NCBI GenBank assembly: GCA_027579435.1
Contig: JANBPK010001559.1
Coordinates: forward strand, 1-32,319
Source: Candolleomyces eurysporus
Taxonomy: Eukaryota; Basidiomycota; Agaricomycetes; Agaricales; Psathyrellaceae
Length of the DNA: 32,319 nucleotides
Direction of reading: 5' to 3'
The translations under genes were made by a program, and so were the position numbers. The notes beneath the pieces are model-generated. The model was given only the letters and a program-made list of their open reading frames with translations, made no database searches and was not told the DNA's origin. Every line of letters starts with the position of its first letter. Positions within the stretch are counted from its first letter, which is position 1. Positions 9,476-20,588 of this stretch are shown piece after piece.

Positions 9476-12182
9476 TCAAGTCTGCGCCGCAAACACCTCG
9501 TTCAACCACCCCACATAATCATACTCCGGCTCTCCAGACTCGTTCGGAGTGCTCGGCATCGCTTTGACCAAATAATCAATCGCAGTTTGAGGGATGTGAG
9601 CCAATCGGAGGTCGAGTTCTGTGACAAAGGGCTGTAAAAGTGCGTTAGACAGCTGGCATTCAGTAGATGGACCCACATACCTTGGCATGCGCAATACCCT
9701 GAAACGACTCCAACAACTGGTCAGGCGTCGTTTGGTCTTCCGTGATGCCCACCTACATTTCAAACATCAACCGTTAGCATCACACACTAATGAAAGCAAG
9801 GGGAGCTGGGGAAAAGGGGGGCAACACGTACCAGCAGATTAATGAACGCCTCAAACGTCACAGCACCGTAATCCGCTACCAACTGCTCATAAATGAAATC
9901 CATGTCCTGATCAGAATACACAATCCCCAAACTCGCTAGGGCAGCCATCATTTCCATCTGGTTCAACGTATTCGTCTCGTCCTTGTCAAAGTATCTGAAC
10001 GTTGATTCGAATTGTTCCAGCTGCGCTGGTGTGAGGTTCGTCATATTCCGCGAGACGATCTGTTGGAGTCAGATGTTCGGTCAGTACTGTGTAGACGAGA
10101 CGAGATGGCGAATGCTACGAAGAGACGAACCTGGTTATCAATAAACGAAATCTTCTTCGCAATATTCTGCACGAGCAACTCCAGCTCGAATTCCAAATCC
10201 TGCCACGTAAACACCGTGTAGTCGTTCTCTTCAACATTCGCCGCCATACATTCTGCTTCAGCTGCAGCAACGACAGCCAAATCTTCCGATAGCAGAGGTA
10301 TCCTCTTCTGAATCTCTTTTGCCTCCTGTTGTTGATCCTAAGAAACGTTTACATGAGTAAGGTCGTTCTGCTGTGAGGACGAAGAATTGTTCGCGACGGA
10401 CAAACGTACTTCTAAAGGACCCTCTATCATCGTCAGCTCCACCGAGACGTCATGTAACCGCTTCTCGAAGGCATTAGCAAGATCAGCAAACTTCTTTCTA
10501 AGATCTTCCTTGATTCTGAAAAAAAAAAAATCCGTCAGCCGAGTATTCAACAACGCATCACATCGCGCGTGAAGAACGTACTTCCGAATCTCAGCATTAA
10601 TCCCCCTGGACCTGTGCGCTTCCGATTTCAACAGCCTCTGCCACGCATCATCCAAATCCGACGGTGCAAGCCCTTTCGGAGGGACATACTCCGCCAGACT
10701 ATACGTCTTCAACTTTGTTTGCACGTTCCCGAAAAGCGTTATCACGTCCTGGCGTTCAGTGACCCACGTCCTTTTCGTTGTCTGCTTGTACGTGTTGAAA
10801 TTCGATTGTTCCTCCTTGGCGTCAATGTATACACCCGTGAATACAGATGCTGCCCATTGGTTCTGCACTTCCTCGAGGTTTGCGAGAAGCAGACGCGCTC
10901 GACGCTCGTAATCTGTCCGGATGACCCATACGGACTGCATGAGATCAGCGAAATTCTCTACTCGCCGTGATTCCGTCTCTGCTTGATCTGCGTTTCCCAT
11001 GAACACCGAAACTCGAATGATAAAAATGCGGTCAGACGTACCCATTGACGAGAAGGCGTGGAAGAAGCTGGCGATGTAGGTCATGACACTGCGTTCATCT
11101 GGCCGAGCAGAATCGCACAAATCCTCAACTTCGAGTAGTTGCTGGACATGCTTTGAGCGAGGGGCGAAAGCGAGAACCGAACATGACTCACTGGAATTCC
11201 TAAATGCTCGGCTGCGATCTGGAATGCAAGAGCCGTATTCCCATGACGATCTCCCTAAACCGGTGGCATGAGCTAATGAAAAGTTGCCTTTCCGAGTTTC
11301 GAACCTTGTCCAGCTTATCGTAGTCGAGGAGGTCAGGCCGATGGCAATGAATCAACGCGCATCTGTGGATCCGGTCAACGTTAGTGGCCATGACAGAGGA
11401 GAAGAGACGGGCGCACGAACAAAGCAAGTCCATCTGACCAACTATGCGAGAAATCCTGCACGTCCACCTCCTTGTACGGCGCCGTTTTGCGTTGACACCA
11501 CAACAACAAGCCTTCTTTTGCAGATAGACCTTCTTCACTTTCCAAAGCCATGTCAGCCAGCACGAAGATGAGAGTACCGTAGCGACCACGGACCTGATGT
11601 CGGCGATGGTGAACCGGAGGATGAGCGTCCAAATCATTCCGAGAATCAACTTGAGGTTGCCATCGATGATGTCTTGGGTAGCAAGGCGAAGGTAAGAAGT
11701 GGAAGGTCAAGTCTTCAAAGCACGAGTACCTTCTGGACCGATGTTGGTGAGCTTGACACCCCGCGAGGTAATGAACTCGAGCGCTTTGGTGGCATTCTCG
11801 GCTTTCTGCACCCTCATTCTCGGATTCTTGTTGTATCGACCGAGAGAGGTGTCGCCTTGGATGCAAGCTTCGTCAGAACAGGGCGATCTTGGAGGATACC
11901 AGAGGATAGCTACCCATGATTTCCTGCAAACGCTCGTTAGATCTCGAGGGCAATCTACGGGTGCAGTACTCACCATGAGCTGGATGAGCCGCACACCATC
12001 TGATAGATCTTTGACCAAGGAGGTCATAGGAGGATACCCGTTGGCCTCAAGCTTGGTATTGAGCCTGGACAGGATAAAAATCCTTCGTAAAACGTTCACA
12101 ACGAACCAACAAGCCAGCAACCAACATACCATTTGCAGAACGTCCTCTCCTGCATGTTCCTCGTCTGGATTTCCAAAGACAT
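9476..12182 (-). CDS. Alpha-actinin, actin-bundling protein
   Basis: Fifteen exons on the minus strand: 12182-12130, 12064-11974, 11923-11914, 11855-11730, 11672-11594, 11537-11421, 11362-11305, 11254-11192, 11141-11042, 10987-10582, 10515-10410, 10337-10131, 10059-9832, 9752-9681, 9631-9476. All phases match, giving 623 aa, the size typical of short fungal alpha-actinins. Domain order: CH1 ([17 protein letters not shown] to [17 protein letters not shown]), CH2 ([20 protein letters not shown] to YIASFFHAF), a coiled spectrin-like rod with fewer repeats than animal forms (about 240-470), and a calmodulin-like end. The first EF-hand loop, [12 protein letters not shown], has acidic or oxygen ligands at positions 1, 3, 5, 7, 9 and 12, so Ca2+ binding is plausible; the second is degenerate. 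The protein crosslinks actin at the cytokinetic ring and cell cortex. Exon 3 is only 10 nt (EIMG). Confidence 0.95.
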
Positions 12183-12799
12183 CTTGACAAGTTACTTGGT
12201 TTTAAAAGGATTAAATATTCAATAGAGTACAAGAAGGTAAGAAATGAGGACGATAAGGGGAATTGGGGAGGAGAGGTTGAGGAGAAAGCCCTCCGCCCCT
12301 GCTCGACGCGTCCGGATAGTTTTAAACTCCGACACGCGATCTGAGGCACTAGAAATCTTCGCTCTCAAATAACGTCCAGACCTTTGAGGCAGCCTAGCAG
12401 CTTACACAGTCATTTCAAAATTTAGAGATTAAATGCGGTCAAGGATAACCGAATTCCACGCCAAAGTGCTCGAGAGTGGCGTCTTCCAAGACCTAGGAAT
12501 GTACAAGTAAGCACTGGTAAATCAATGCAGTGGTGCATACCAACCTGTAGGCTTGCGTGCAGCTGTTGCAGTCTTTAGCTCTGTATAAAAGCAACTTTAT
12601 AGCCCCGTGGATTGTGCACTGTCGTCAATACCCAGATCCATTTTCCACTCTCACCCGCCAAACCTCACACTCGTTTCAGCATGTAGCCGTCGCAAATATT
12701 CTGAGGGAGTGAGGAGGTCTCGCCCGGAGGATTATAACCCGAGGTTCGTGACACCTTTAACCTTGAAGCTTTCGAACTTCGGATAGATTCATCTAAGCC
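12183..12799. other. Intergenic region upstream of alpha-actinin
   Basis: This holds the alpha-actinin promoter (minus strand). A plus-strand TATAAAA at 12584-12590 may be the leftover promoter of the F-box relic that follows. Nothing else is recognised. Confidence 0.4.
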
Positions 12800-13475
12800 T
12801 GATATATCAATCTTTGGTTTCCATCATCGAACATCTTCACGCGGGATTACACCTCTCTCAACTTCGTAGGCCGCCCGCCGCCTACCCTCAGCCTGAAAGT
12901 TGCCCCTTCACAACCGTCAATCTTTTCGAGTCCTGGATGCACCGTCGTTATAAAAGTTGGGCATCCCCAACCCGTGGATACAAGAAATTCCACGAAATAT
13001 TCGTCAAAAGTTCCACCCCGAACTGGCTACAACACGACACTGTATTCAACCACCTATGTCTTTGTCACACATCCTTCGAATTGGATGGGAGCTTTCAAGC
13101 TCTCTTTGTAGAACTTCCCTTTCTGACGCACCTCACAATCGAAAGGACGAACATGTTTCAAATGGTCTATGTCTTTTCACGGCACCGAAGAGTCCCAATC
13201 TTCTGCCAAGACTCAAGTATCTGGAGCTTTTGGACATGTCTTATGGGTCCGTCGATCTGGGACAGCTTTCTCCATGCCTCATGGCTCGGCTTTGGCGCCA
13301 AAATAAAGGGGACAATAGTGTCACGTCATGAAGCACTTGACTTTGACCTCCAGGGTAGGGGGAGATATACACACTTGTCAGATCCGGAAAAGCTCATACA
13401 CGAGAAGACGCAGCCGTGAGGGTTGATTTCAACGGAGCACGATTGGAAAATGATAAGGAGATCCGTATTGTAAGT
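12800..13475 (+). pseudogene. Decayed F-box/LRR protein, C-terminal fragment
   Basis: Two overlapping plus-strand frames each carry part of a leucine-rich F-box-type protein. One reads FNHLCLCHTSFELDGSFQAL then LPFLTHLTIERTNMFQ. The next, shifted by a base near 13170-13200, reads FTAPKSPNLLPRLKYLELLD then MSYGSVDLGQLSPCLMARLW. A third frame near 13325 (VMKHLTLTSR) and later stops complete the decay. LPxLTHLTI and LLPRLKYLELL patterns are typical of basidiomycete F-box/LRR proteins. No F-box N-terminus was found, so it may be truncated as well as frameshifted. The family call is from pattern recognition only. Confidence 0.5.
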
Positions 13476-13680
13476 TGACTATCATTCGAGCTCTTTGATG
13501 CGCACAGTCTGTAGACAGCACACGTTTTGGACATTGGATACCTTATCAAAAATGATACAACTATCCACTAGTAGAAAGCTGTTCGCACCGAGTGTGCGCT
13601 ATGTGAAAATTGAATGATTCTTGATACAACTACATATTGGTCCAGTTCAGCCGTTCTTGAATTTGACTGTCGTTCTGCAT

Positions 13681-15245
13681 CTACGCTTTCGAGGATGTTT
13701 TCTTGTTCTTCCCTTTCACCAAACCCAACTTCTCCTCCCTCGATTTCAACCCCCATGCTCTGAACGCTTCCGCTAACTGCACATGATCAATCTCACCCTT
13801 CCTCTGCTTCCTATTCCACTTCCTCATGTACTTCAACCATGCTTCGTCTTCATCCGGAGGCATCTTATCGTCCATCTCCCCCGGATCCGTCTGAATCCCC
13901 AACTTTGGCTCAGCTGGGAAGTTGAGGTGCTCCTGGCGCTGCAGATTACCGCGAATAACGCCACACGAATCCGGAATCCAATTCATCACCAAGTCCTTCT
14001 CGACATCCGTACACTTCCTCCCTGCCACCCGTTCCATAAACGCACATATCCTCGTCACCGCATAGCACTCAAAGGACCTCCCACTGCGCCTCACAGCTTC
14101 AATCAGCCTCGGGTCCCTCAACACCGAAAACCTCTCCTTCTCGTACTGGATCTTCGGTGCGTTATGTTTATGCTCGCGATCTCGAAAGTAGGCCGGAGCG
14201 TACTTGCTCATCATGGGAGGTAAGTGGTGTCGTGTATAGTGCGGTTCGACCTCGACCATCATACAGAAATTGAACGCGAACATCCCACAGTCCAAGATGA
14301 AGTCTTCCCCAGAAGCGGTGGTGAAGTACATCCAGTAATGCTCTTCTGTAGGATCTTGGCCTTTGAAGAACATCCCGTCTTTAATGGAGTAGTAGGCGAA
14401 CTTGTCTTGCGATTTGACGTCGGCCCAGCCTTTTACTATACCGAAATCCGCGATGGGCGAGTTGTGGAATTTGAGTCGAATACGGCGTTGAAGTGAGCCT
14501 GTTGGTGACTCGGATGCTGGGACGTACGTCGTCGTGTACAGCTCTGACATCAGAGCGAGTAGTACGGCGAGGATGGAGGGTAAGAGATAGTGTTCAGACA
14601 AGAAACGTTGTAGGAGCTTTTGTCGAACGGCAGGAGTGATAGCCGTTGGCCACCAGTCCTTCTGCGACAGAAAAACCCGTTCGGGAGGCATTTCTTCTCC
14701 AAGAAGAATGAGACGAGCTTTAGAGCCGTCTGGAAATGTACAGGATCCTTCAGAGGGGTTGGGGGAATTTACGATTTTGTGACACAGAGCGGGGTGGGTG
14801 GGTCGAAGAGGATGCCAGCGCTGGACTTCCATGAGCACAGAGAGAAGAGGATAGAAAGAGGTCAGATCTATCCTATCCGTTTTTCCTGTTAAAAATATCT
14901 CGCCATGAGCACGCTGTTGTACACAGACGGAAAACAACCGCATACCGCATTTGCGTTTATGCCCCGGCCAATCCTTTTTCTGGCACTCAGCGTTGCAATA
15001 AGCGATCTAAAAAGTAATCGAGATTTTGAGAGATAGGATATACAGAGATGGCGCAGATTAATTTTACTAACCTCTCCGCAACTACTACAAATCCTTAACC
15101 TCTCCCCACCTTTCCCGCACGCTCCACATTTCTTGACGTTTTCAAGAGGAAGATAAACCTCCTCAATGTCAGCTGGGTCAAACACCTCCCCACCATTCGC
15201 ACAGCAGTCACAGTCGACTCCAATTTTGCCGCGGTCAGGGAGCAT
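13681..15245 (-). CDS. MYND-type zinc-finger protein
   Basis: Three exons on the minus strand: 15245-15072, 15006-14946, 14885-13681, giving 479 aa. The MYND finger spans residues 40-78, with ligands C40, C43, C53, C56, C62, C66, H74 and C78 (CGAC, CSSC, YCNAEC, DWPGHKRKC). It is assembled across the first intron, which strongly supports the splice model. After the second intron the chain continues GKTDRIDLTSFYPLL, then a large region (about 100-420) with no catalytic motif I recognise. The end is lysine-rich (KGKNKKTSSKA). MYND fingers bind proline-rich partner peptides; many fungal members have unknown roles. No SET-domain motif is visible, so a methyltransferase call is not justified. F-box relics flank this gene on both sides. 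Confidence 0.88.
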
Positions 15246-15349
15246 TTGGATGGTCGATGGTGGTAGATCACAAGACGAAAGCTGGAGGAGGAATCTGGAC
15301 CAGTCACCGTGACATTTAACTTATTCACGCACGCGATGTGACACACGCG

Positions 15350-16985
15350 TGTTCGAGCGTCACGCACATCGAGATCTACGACGTAAATCTAAATCTACAG
15401 AACTCGCTCATTTATTCTCCAGCAACGCCATCCCGCAGACCCTCGAGGTGGCGTCGATTTGTCTCGGCATCGATAACCTGACAAAAAAGATACATAGCCC
15501 ATCTCAAATCTCAACTCGACGAATTGGAATAGGAACGTCAGGACCATCGGGCCATACTTTCTCCTATATCGTTGCTATGATATGATATACGACGAATGCC
15601 AGTCGAAGCGCTAGGTGAGATCTTCAAACAATCGCTGCTACCCGGCTATGTCAAGAGGACAGACTTTATAAACCTAGNCCTGGTCTGCAAGATCTAGCGT
15701 GACGCTGTCTACCTCACACGCAAATTATGGGCCAACGTTCGAGGACACAATTTCGCGTACGAAAAGGTGATGTCTTGGTTCGGTCAATCTGGCGCTAGTA
15801 TTCCCCGCTCTCTTGAAGTTATAATCAAACACGATGCCAATTGCCGGCTACCATACAAGTGCTGCGGATTTCGAAGCTGCCAACTGGCCAAACTCATGAC
15901 ATTTAGTCCCGTTTTGGCTCACCTCTCGTTGTCATGCCCGGGTCCCAGCTGTCTCCAACACCTGGCAGCCTCCCTCGCACCTTGTCAAAGATGGAGAGGG
16001 GAAAGTTGAGCCACGACCATGGTATTCAATCCGTTCCCTGACATTCGATTTTGCCGGGCTGCGGAACCAGATATCATCCTCAAACTGGTCCGCATTCGTG
16101 ATTCTGCCTCCCAGTGTCACAACCATCTAAATACACCTACCTCTCGACAACGCTGGTTTTTATTTTCCAGAGTTGTCCTGGGAGAAACCCCTCTACATTC
16201 CCCTGGAGGATTTCCAACATTGAACGTCGTTCAACATATCCTGTCAATGTAAACGGAAACCAAATTATGACTGCTTTGAAAAAATGCACCAACGCCGAGG
16301 TCATAATCATTGCTTTCCTCTCTACCCTTCTTCAGACCAATCATCCTGTTGCTAAATATATACGGCACCACTCCAATGATACCTCCTCCTAACTAGAGTC
16401 CACACACTACGTCTACGAAACCTCTCAACCATCAGTTCCTCTCTTTCACTCCTCACTGCGCCTAAACTCACTTCACTGGACATCGGCTTCGCTGACGATA
16501 ACAATACTCACGACAACCTGTCTAGGTATTCTTTCCACGGGTTCCTCAAAGACTTTGTACATCGCGAAACTCCGAATGCTCGACCATAGTCCGTTCGCTC
16601 GCTCTTCGCAACGCCTTGATCAGCAAGGATGAATTCTACCCCATGGACAGCATTTTCTCTTCCTTCTCTGAAGAACATGGCGCCGAAAGGAGCAAGCGAC
16701 GAGCCACGCATACCGGCCAAGGGACCCAAAGTCGATCTTTTCGAACTCGAGTTCCGATTCCACGAGCTCCAAGTTCTCGAGGTGCTTGAAGCTGCAGGCA
16801 GGAGAAGGTATTCAAGTTTCTTGAGACGCGCATGGGGTTGTCCGACAGTTTCAGAAGGTAGATGGTGACTTATAAGGAGAAAGAGGTTGTGAAGAAACAT
16901 GGATTCGAAGGTTTGGTGTATCTCCGGAAGTTGAGGAAGGATTCCGAGAGTGTGGTTTCCGTTAATATTGACCCTTTGAGGTACA
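15350..16985 (+). pseudogene. Decayed F-box/LRR protein gene
   Basis: The plus strand keeps the usual order of a mushroom F-box protein, but broken. A heptad-like leader reads NAIPQTLEVASICLGIDNL then TKKIHS. The F-box follows from 15596: MPVEALGEIFKQSLLPGYVK, DFINLxLVCK, then an in-frame TAG at about 15694, where this family normally continues RDAVYLTRKLWANVRG, present straight after the stop. A region resembling leucine-rich repeats (MTFSPVLAHLSLSCPG) follows with further shifts near 16000, 16250 and 16390. A typical C-terminus (EKEVVKKHGFEGLVYLRKLR) appears at about 16878-16935. Stops in several places argue for a dead gene, not one sequencing slip. The N at 15678 replaces a base and does not explain the stop. 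Confidence 0.65.
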
Positions 16986-17770
16986 TCAGGTAGCTCCTAG
17001 TCGGCTTCAGGTAGGCACNAAAAAATGGTTCTGGTTCTGGTTTTGTTCCTCGAAAGTCTGAGCTGAAGCTACCCAGAGCTGACCCGAAATCTGCCACTTC
17101 CAAGCACTGAGGCCCGCCCAGACCAAAAAACCCGCAACAACGTTAACTCCGTCGCTGAGTGGGTTTCAGCGACAGTCAATAAAGTTGCTTGACTCGGTAG
17201 TAGCTTTCTCTAACTTTTCGCCTGCAAGTTAGGGTCTCTAACGTGGTAACAATTGGTCGTTTTCCACGCAACCGGCCAAGTGAATGTGTCGCCAGTGTTG
17301 GTGAGATACATCAGTACGGTCACCTCGTAGACGGTCCGTAGCTACAAGGTCTGTAGTTTGTCGACCCTTATTATGCTTGGGGAAGCAAAGAATGTCATTG
17401 CTTCTGTTGATCTGGCCGTTCTTCTGGGATGCTGTCACTCAAACATTATGAAAAGAGAAAATACAGCTCAAGTTTACTTGTGTTAACTTGTATGTAGCTT
17501 GACCCTAGGTCAAGTTAACATGTTCTAACTTGGTCTAACTTGAATGATAATGTGAAGTAAACGTGTCGAGGGGGGAGCTGGCAGTGGCCACAACGGTATA
17601 TCGGCAGTATAGACTATGGTTTATTATCGATTCATCCATCACTTGCCTAACCAAAGCTTCGACTTCCGATTATCTAGGTTGTAGCTTGCAATCACCATCG
17701 TGGTCAGAATTATAGTCTGAGTGTCTGAATCGCTCGCTACCTCGAAATACGAACCCTTGGCTTCGTTGTC
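16986..17770. other. Intergenic region left of the F-box array
   Basis: No gene is supported. The stretch holds the AACTTG-rich inverted repeat described separately, one N at 17019 and the upstream region of array gene A. A 66-codon minus-strand frame (17238-17438) has no recognisable domain. Confidence 0.4.
17476..17541. repeat. AACTTG-rich nested inverted repeat
   Basis: GTTAACTTG at about 17482-17490 faces CAAGTTAAC at 17511-17519, and inside them CTTGACC-CTA-GGTCAAG forms a second palindrome. Two more TAACTTG-type units follow. Nested arms of this kind suggest a hairpin or the end of a degenerated transposable element, but no transposase or target duplication was identified. Confidence 0.5.
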
Positions 17771-17815
17771 AGTCGGCGCCCGAAAACGTGGCGACAATGA
17801 TCGCTTATCGATAAG
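17771..17815 (+). promoter_or_regulatory. Conserved upstream block of array gene A
   Basis: AGTCGGCGCC is followed by TATCGATAAG, ending 53 nt before the ATG. The same pair precedes all seven array genes. Confidence 0.55.
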
Positions 17816-17868
17816 TGGCAGATATCCATCCTCATCTCAAACGATCTATCGGAGTCAAAGCCCACATA

Positions 17869-18909
17869 ATGAGCTCAAATTTCAAGGAAAATCTCCGTTT
17901 CTCGGCGTTACCTGAGGACGTTGGCCGAATGATCTTCGAACTCATCGCGGAATTGGATCAAGAAACCTGCCGCTCTTGCGCTTTGGTTTCAAGAAAGGTC
18001 AATGCCTGGTGAGTACTACGCTCCCCTACTCAGCCCATCTACCAATTGCATCTATCAAGGATGGAGCCCATTCTCTACCGCACTCTTATCATCGAATTTA
18101 AAGAGCAACTGGAGAACCTCTGTGGGATCGTTGAAGATTTGCATCATGGCGACTCCACGAAATCCTTCGATTTCTTTGCCACCCATGTCAAGGCCGTTGT
18201 TATCACCAATAATCGTCGACAAGACGCCGCGGATATCCTTGCGATTCTCAAGGCATGCCACAATATTCAAATACTGGCGCTGTGGAATGTCCCAAGTGGA
18301 CACGATGAGGAGCGGCCATCGCATTCCGGCATGCTGGCAAGGGATCTTAGATACCTTCGCGACTTTATAACTTCCTCTCAACTCTCCCCGCGCCGGGTCT
18401 CCATTGCCAGCAGCATCTTTCCGATCGATGAAGTGCATTTCTCCTACCCCATCTTCCAGAATGCCACACATGTGGAATTGTTATGGGTGGAGCGGCACGG
18501 TCAGGTGGACGAAGTTTGCTGGGACGCCCTCCGATACCTCCCTTGCCTGACGCACTTCTCGGTTTACTGCTCCTTCTCCATGGAAGGGTGTGATCGATGG
18601 GTCCGAGCAGTCGTGGATCTTTGCCCTCGCTCTCTTCAGGTGTTTATTCTCTGGATTTACTGCACATCCTACTTCTTCTATATGAACGAAGAATACAAAG
18701 GAATCAAGGATATTCAAAATGGAAGCATTGACAGCCGGGCGGTTGTGGCATACATGGGAGATTCTTTGCCAGCGTGGTGCCACTTGCATCCAATTCTTCG
18801 CTCCTACCGGGATGCAGTCAGAGACTGCGCGGGTGTCCCTATTGGACAGGATTACTGGAGTCTTGCTGAAGAGTTCATCAAGGAGCGGCGTCGTCGGAGA
18901 AAAACGTAG
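17869..18909 (+). CDS. F-box-like protein, array gene A
   Basis: Two coding exons, 17869-18008 and 18060-18909, give 329 aa. Residues about 9-47 hold the F-box-like segment (LRFSALPEDVGRMIFEL to CALVSRKVNAW), which would dock on Skp1 in an SCF ubiquitin ligase. The body starts MEPILYRTLIIEFKEQLENL and continues with THVKAVVITN, ILAILKACHNIQILALW, FSYPIFQNATHVELLW, YLPCLTHFSVYCSF and a conserved end (HPILRSYRDAVRDCAGVP, DYWSLAEEFIKERRRRRKT). Leucine spacing hints at irregular LRRs, the likely substrate-binding part. Where the other copies have CAG|GTGAGC at the end of exon 2, this copy has TAG|GTGAGC, so it stops early and the six-residue tail is lost. A relic of that tail exon remains near 18967. 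With C it shares DVGR-I-FELI rather than the DVCR of other copies. Substrates are unknown. Confidence 0.82.
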
Positions 18910-19362
18910 GTGAGCTCAATATCCGTTGCCCTGCACTTCAGTCATTAAACGCACCACGATCGCCTAGAATAGTAGTTCTCCCGAGGTTGACTAGCTCATT
19001 TCTATCATNAATAGCAGCTATTCCGTAGAACTGTCGTTTAACCCTAAATTTAAGGTTCGAAGTAAAGTAGAGAGGATCTACCCGAGCGTGCTGCACTATC
19101 AACTGGAAGCTGCGTAGACCGACTCTAGATTTCCAGGGTTGAATGCATCGAATGTCTAGGATCTTGAGCAGAGAGCAGCAAAGCATGTCTGCTGAAGGCC
19201 TGGCAGCAAGTCTACGGACGCCGGAATGACGCTTGGACGTCACATATTCATTAACGTGAATTCTGCTACTTGGTCTAGTACTTAGACTTATACATACTTT
19301 GGTTGAACACAGAGCGTAGATTGCGTTGCCCCCAAGACTGGTGCGTGGTGCTTGACCTTTTC
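18910..19362. other. A-B spacer of the array
   Basis: The spacer contains the fossil tail exon of gene A and sequence related to other spacers of the array (CTGCGTAGACC..., GTCTAGGATCTTGAG, GACGCTTG, TTGAACACAGAGC). N at 19009. No gene is supported. Confidence 0.45.
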
Positions 19363-19416
19363 GGTCGGCGCCTGAACACTTGACGCCGATATATGTAGAT
19401 GATCGCTCATCGATAA
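19363..19416 (+). promoter_or_regulatory. Conserved upstream block of array gene B
   Basis: GGTCGGCGCCTGAACAC and CATCGATAA, the latter ending 57 nt before the ATG. Confidence 0.55.
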
Positions 19417-19473
19417 TACGTGCAGATCTCCATCTTCCACTCGAACGACCACATCGAGGTGAAAACCTACATC

Positions 19474-20588
19474 ATGAGCCCAAGTATCATAAAAAGTCTC
19501 CGCTTCTCGGATTTACCTGAGGATGTTTGCCGACCGGTCTTCGAGCTCATTGCACAATTGGATCAAGAAACTGCCAGCTCTTGCGCTTTAGTATCGAGAA
19601 AGGTCAATGCCTGGTGAGTGCTGTGCTCTCGTACTCAGCTTATGTACCCATTCCAAGCTATGAAGGATCGACCCCATTCTCTACCGTACTCTCATCATCA
19701 AACATGAAAAGCAACTGGGGAATCTCTGTGGAATCGTTGAAGCTATCAATCATGGCGGCTCCACGAAATCCCCGGATTTCTTTGCCACTTATGTCAAAGC
19801 GATCGTTATTACCAATGATTGTCCACAATACGCCGCGAATATCCTGTCAATTCTCAAGGCATGCCACAATGTTGAAATACTGGCGTTGTGGAATGCCCCA
19901 AAGGGACGGGACTCGGAGCGGTCCCCTGGCACGGATCTTTGGGACCTTCGTAACTTTATAACCTCCCCTGAACTCTCCCCACGCTGGATCTCCATTACTA
20001 GCAACATATTTCCCATTGATGAAGTGTACTTTTCCTATCCCGTCTTCCAGAATGCCACACATGTGGAATTGGTCTGGGAGGAGCGCGACGGTAAGGTGGA
20101 TGAAGTACACTGGGACACACTCCAATACCTCCCTTGCCTGACGCACTTCTCGGTTTACTTCTCATTCTATTTGAAGGGGTGTGACCAATGGGTCCAAGAA
20201 ACCGTGAACCTCTGCCCTAGCTCCCTTCGAGTGTTCATTTTCTGGATTTACCGCATATCTTTCTTCAACATAACGAGCGAAGTAGTCGCAAGAGTCAAGG
20301 CTATTCACGATGGGGATATTGACGGCCGAGCGGTTGCAGCGTATATGGGAGATTTTTTGCCAACACGCTGCGACTTGCATCTAATTCTTCGCTCCTACAG
20401 CGACGTAATCAGAGACTGCGCAGGTGTCCCGGTTGGAAAAGACTTCTGGACTCTTGCTGAAGAATTCATCGAGGAACGGCATCGCCGAAGAGGAACACAG
20501 GTGAGCCTACGATCTATTGTCCTGCGTTTCACTAACTAAACGCACCACATTCGCATACGTCTTGCAGAACTCTTGCTCGGCCGCTTGA
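19474..20588 (+). CDS. F-box-like protein, array gene B
   Basis: Exons 19474-19613, 19666-20500 and 20568-20588 give 331 aa. The F-box-like segment reads LRFSDLPEDVCRPVFELI to CALVSRKVNAW. The Pro in CRPVFE is unusual, since the other copies have L, M or I there. The body follows the family plan: IDPILYRTLIIKHEKQLGNL, NILSILKACHNVEILALW, FSYPVFQNATHVELVW, FWTLAEEFIEERHRRRGTQ. The last exon encodes NSCSAA. Intron 2 has a good branch-point-like ACTAAC. Compared with A, the variable stretch after LALW is shorter (NAPKGRDSERSPGTD). The frame is intact throughout, so the gene is likely functional. Confidence 0.82.

Noticed and set aside
13783..14892. Plus-strand frames antisense to the MYND gene
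   Set aside because: They are shadows of the coding exon 3 on the other strand.
17238..17438. Possible retroelement-derived frame
   Set aside because: No reverse-transcriptase, integrase or transposase motif could be read in any frame, so no mobile-element call is made.
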